A stretch of 10,015 nt of DNA from Leucobacter sp. (GTDB lineage Bacteria; Actinomycetota; Actinomycetes; Actinomycetales; Microbacteriaceae): contig JAAZHL010000379.1 of NCBI GenBank assembly GCA_012510755.1, positions 1-10,015 of the forward strand. The letters run 5' to 3'. Below the pieces are notes generated by a model that had not been told where the DNA came from, searched no databases, and worked only from the letters and a program-made list of their open reading frames with translations. Position numbers and translations under genes: made by a program. Of the stretch, positions 7,168 to 10,015 are shown one piece after another (position 1 is the first letter of the stretch; the number at the start of each line of letters is the position of its first letter).

Positions 7168-10015
7168 TCAGATCTCGTCGACAGACGAGGTTTCGAAGCG
7201 AGCAGAGAGGTTGATTCCGAGCTCTTCAGCGGTGCGGTGAGCTTCATCATCATTGTCACGCAGGTTCACAGCCTGGCCATCGGCACCAAGCACCTCGACG
7301 TTCAGACAGAGCGACTGCATTTCTTTCATCAGCACTCGGAACGACTCGGGCACACCGGGCTCAGGAATGTTCTCACCGCGCACGATTGCCTCGTAGACCT
7401 TCACGCGACCGAGAATGTCGTCTGACTTCACCGTGAGCAACTCTTGCAGCGCGTACGCCGCGCCGTAGGCCTCGAGTGCCCACACTTCCATCTCACCGAA
7501 GCGCTGGCCGCCGAACTGCGCTTTACCACCGAGCGGCTGCTGAGTGATCATCGAGTACGGACCAGTCGAACGGGCGTGAATCTTGTCGTCGACCAGGTGG
7601 TGCAGCTTCAGAATGTACATGTAGCCGACCGCGACCGGGTATGGGAAAGGCTCACCAGAGCGACCATCGAGCAGACGTGTCTTGCCGGTGGAGTCGATGA
7701 GTCGCTCACCGTCACGGGTCGGCAGAGTCGAATCAAGCAGACCCTTGATCTCGGCTTCGCTTGCACCGTCGAATACCGGGGTTGCAACCTTGGTGTCGGG
7801 TGCAGCCTCGTAGGCTTCCTTCGACAGCTTGGCTGCCCACTCTGGCTTGCCTTCGATCTTCCAACCTTGTTTGGCGATCCAACCAAGGTGGGTCTCAAGC
7901 ACCTGACCGAAGTTCATTCGGCCGGGGATACCAAGCGGGTTCAAGATCACGTCGACCGGGGTGCCGTCTTCGAGGAACGGCATGTCTTCGACCGGAAGAA
8001 TCTTCGAGATGACGCCCTTGTTGCCGTGACGGCCAGCAAGCTTGTCGCCCTCGGTGATCTTACGCTTCTGCGCGATGTACACGACCACTCGCTGGTTCAC
8101 ACCTGAACCGAGCTCGTCGTCGTTATCGTTCTCAGCGTCAAACACCTTGACTGAGATGACTGTGCCCGAGACGCCGTGTGGCACCTTGAGTGACGTATCG
8201 CGAACCTCACGGCTCTTCTCATTGAAGATCGCGCGAAGCAGACGCTCTTCCGCAGACAGCTCGGTCTCACCCTTCGGTGTGACCTTGCCAACGAGAATGT
8301 CGCCCGGGCGAACCTCTGCGCCAATGCGAATAATGCCGCGCTCGTCGAGGTCCTTCAGCGCTTCCATGCTGGCGTTTGGCAGATCACGAGTGATCTCTTC
8401 TTTGCCGAGCTTGGTATCGCGCGCGTCAACGTCGTACTCTTCGATGTGAATCGAAGAGAGCGTGTCATCTTTCACCAGGTTCTGGCTCAGAATGATCGCG
8501 TCTTCGTAGTTGTGGCCTTCCCACGGCATGAATGCCACGAGCAAGTTCTTCCCGAGTGCCAGCTCACCGTTTTCGGTGGCGGGGCCGTCGGCGATGACTT
8601 CGCCGGCTTCGATGCGTTCGCCAGCTTTCACAATCACGCGGTGGTTGTAGTTGGTGCCCTGGTTCGAGCGATCAAACTTGCGCAAGAAGTAGCTCTTCGA
8701 GCCGCCCTCATCAAATTGAACGGTCACGAAGTCTGCAGAAACCTCAGTGATCACACCTGATTTGTCGGCGGTGACCACGTCACCAGCGTCAATCGCAGCG
8801 TAGCCTTCCATACCGGTGCCCACGACGGGTGACTCGCTGCGCACGAGCGGCACGGCCTGGCGCTGCATGTTCGCACCCATCAGGGCACGGTTCGCATCGT
8901 CATGCTCAAGGAACGGAATCAGCGAAGTCGCCACCGAAACCATCTGGCGGGGTGAAACGTCCATGTACTGCACGCTATTGGCAGCGACGAGTCGCACCTC
9001 AGCACCGCGGGGGCGTGCAAGCACCTGCTTTTCAGCAAATTTGCCGTCCTTCGTCAGCGGCGCACCTGCCTGCGCGATGAGGTACTCATCTTCTTCGTGC
9101 GCGGTGAGGTAGTCGACCTGGTCGGTGACTTTACCTTCAACAATGCGGCGGTAGGGCGTCTCAATGAAGCCGAACGCATTGATGCGGGCGAAGGTTGCGA
9201 GAGCACCAATCAGACCAATGTTCGGGCCTTCAGGGGTCTCAATGGGGCACATGCGGCCGTAGTGCGAGGGGTGCACGTCACGAACCTCAACACCAGCACG
9301 GTCACGTGAGAGACCGCCCGGGCCGAGCGCCGAGAGACGACGTTTGTTGGTCAGACCAGCCAGCGGGTTGTTCTGATCCATGAACTGCGAGAGCTGCGAG
9401 GTGCCGAAGAACTCCTTGATCGCTGCCAGCACTGGGCGGGTGTTGATCAGGGTGTTCGGGGTAATGGCCTCGATGTCTTGCGTCGTCATGCGCTCGCGGA
9501 CCACGCGCTCCATGCGGCTCAAGCCGGTGCGCACCTGGTTCTGAATGAGCTCACCCCCCGCCCGAATGCGGCGGTTGCCGAAGTGATCGATGTCATCAGT
9601 GTCGAGGCGAATATCGATAGCCTTGCCGTCACGAATGCCGGGCAAGGTTTCGGTGCCTGCGTGCAGACCAACGAGGTACTTGATGGTTGCCACAATATCT
9701 TCGAGCGACAGCACCGAGTCGGTGATGGGCGAGTCGAGACCAAGCTTGCGGTTGATCTTGTACCGGCCAACCTTTGCGAGATCGTAACGCTTCTCGTTGA
9801 AGTAGCTGTTGTCGAGCAGTGCACGAGCAGCCTCAATTGCTACCTGCTCGCCGGGACGCTGTTTGCGGTAGATGTCTTTGAGCGCGTCTTCTTGAGTGAC
9901 GATGCCGTCTTTTTCAAGAGTGGCGAGGATCGACTCGTACCCGGCGAACTCTTCAAGAATTTCTTCGCCAGTCATGCCCAGTGCCTTCAAGAAGACGGTG
10001 ACGGACTGCTTACGC
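7168..10015 (-). CDS. rpoB: DNA-directed RNA polymerase subunit beta (partial, N-terminus beyond right edge)
   Basis: The window holds 948 codons of sense plus... the stop TGA at 7168-7170 closes a frame open to the right edge, entering as RKQSVTVF before LKALGMTGEE. Compared with the mycobacterial protein about 220 N-terminal residues are missing, for a full length near 1170. The subunit forms the catalytic cleft with beta' and is the rifampicin target. Visible landmarks: the rifampicin-resistance region at 9310-9405; RDVHPSHYGRMCPIETPEGPNIGLI just after it; HNYEDAII (the Glu-Asp pair near the active site) around 8490-8511; GDKLAGRHGNKG with the two active-site lysines at 8041-8043 and 8017-8019; GGKAQFGGQRFGEMEVWALEAYG near the C-terminus, which packs against beta'. 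The frame is intact, without intein or frameshift. The one clear oddity is Asn in place of His at the E. coli 526 position. rpoC follows after 74 bp. Confidence 0.98.
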   Translation of the reverse strand, partial: RKQSVTVFLKALGMTGEEILEEFAGYESILATLEKDGIVTQEDALKDIYRKQRPGEQVAIEAARALLDNSYFNEKRYDLAKVGRYKINRKLGLDSPITDSVLSLEDIVATIKYLVGLHAGTETLPGIRDGKAIDIRLDTDDIDHFGNRRIRAGGELIQNQVRTGLSRMERVVRERMTTQDIEAITPNTLINTRPVLAAIKEFFGTSQLSQFMDQNNPLAGLTNKRRLSALGPGGLSRDRAGVEVRDVHPSHYGRMCPIETPEGPNIGLIGALATFARINAFGFIETPYRRIVEGKVTDQVDYLTAHEEDEYLIAQAGAPLTKDGKFAEKQVLARPRGAEVRLVAANSVQYMDVSPRQMVSVATSLIPFLEHDDANRALMGANMQRQAVPLVRSESPVVGTGMEGYAAIDAGDVVTADKSGVITEVSADFVTVQFDEGGSKSYFLRKFDRSNQGTNYNHRVIVKAGERIEAGEVIADGPATENGELALGKNLLVAFMPWEGHNYEDAIILSQNLVKDDTLSSIHIEEYDVDARDTKLGKEEITRDLPNASMEALKDLDERGIIRIGAEVRPGDILVGKVTPKGETELSAEERLLRAIFNEKSREVRDTSLKVPHGVSGTVISVKVFDAENDNDDELGSGVNQRVVVYIAQKRKITEGDKLAGRHGNKGVISKILPVEDMPFLEDGTPVDVILNPLGIPGRMNFGQVLETHLGWIAKQGWKIEGKPEWAAKLSKEAYEAAPDTKVATPVFDGASEAEIKGLLDSTLPTRDGERLIDSTGKTRLLDGRSGEPFPYPVAVGYMYILKLHHLVDDKIHARSTGPYSMITQQPLGGKAQFGGQRFGEMEVWALEAYGAAYALQELLTVKSDDILGRVKVYEAIVRGENIPEPGVPESFRVLMKEMQSLCLNVEVLGADGQAVNLRDNDDEAHRTAEELGINLSARFETSSVDEI
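9310..9405 (-). other. Rifampicin-resistance-determining region of RpoB with Asn at the His526 position
   Basis: The segment runs from GTSQLSQFMDQNNPL through LTNKRRLSALGPGGL. In E. coli numbering Gln513, Asp516, Arg529 and Ser531 are unchanged, Ser522 is Ala, and His526 is Asn (codon AAC, 9346-9348). His526 contacts rifampicin, and H526N is a known resistance substitution of usually low to moderate level. Confidence 0.9.

Noticed and set aside
7444..8106. Plus-strand open frame of 220 codons opposite rpoB
   Set aside because: It lies wholly antisense to highly conserved rpoB sequence, whose codon constraints create such frames.
9358..9360. Ala at the E. coli Ser522 position of RpoB as a second resistance change
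   Set aside because: Known resistance changes here are bulky (Leu, Phe); a small Ala is, as far as I recall, a natural variant in this group.

Overview
The window looks like chromosomal DNA from a moderately GC-rich actinobacterium, most likely family Microbacteriaceae. The two large genes are RNA polymerase subunits of actinobacterial type. RpoC begins with the actinobacterial N-terminus, carries the lineage-specific charged helical insert near residues 140-235, lacks the large trigger-loop insert of proteobacteria, and ends in a short acidic tail. RpoB also matches the actinobacterial form. Family placement rests on recalled sequence resemblance, not on a search.

Every gene that can be supported lies on the minus strand, so transcription runs from right to left. 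From the right edge: rpoB (N-terminal ~220 residues outside the window; stop at 7168), a 74-bp spacer with a very stable UNCG-loop hairpin, then rpoC (7093-3200, TTG start behind a strong Shine-Dalgarno). Beyond rpoC lie an unusual stem-loop (3148-3189) and a 15-bp terminator hairpin (3082-3117), which close the rpoBC transcription unit.

Next is a compact three-gene cluster of unknown function. It encodes a 354-aa protein with a long Ala/Gly/Pro-rich N-terminal region and four membrane segments (2960-1896), a 177-aa four-helix membrane protein with an Asp/Trp-rich tail (1893-1360, GTG start, 2-bp gap), and a 218-aa soluble protein with one CxxC motif (1363-707, ATGA overlap). The spacing implies co-transcription and translational coupling.

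After a 132-bp AT-richer spacer with promoter-like elements, a tandem repeat and a palindrome that could be an operator, a lipoprotein sugar-type ABC substrate-binding protein starts at 574 and runs off the left edge.

Most of the window is ordinary housekeeping sequence. I see no mobile element, CRISPR array, tRNA, rRNA or intein, and no clear novel system. The most notable observation is an asparagine in RpoB at the position equivalent to E. coli His526, in the middle of the rifampicin-resistance region. Second are the anonymous membrane cluster behind rpoC and the structured control region before the transporter gene.
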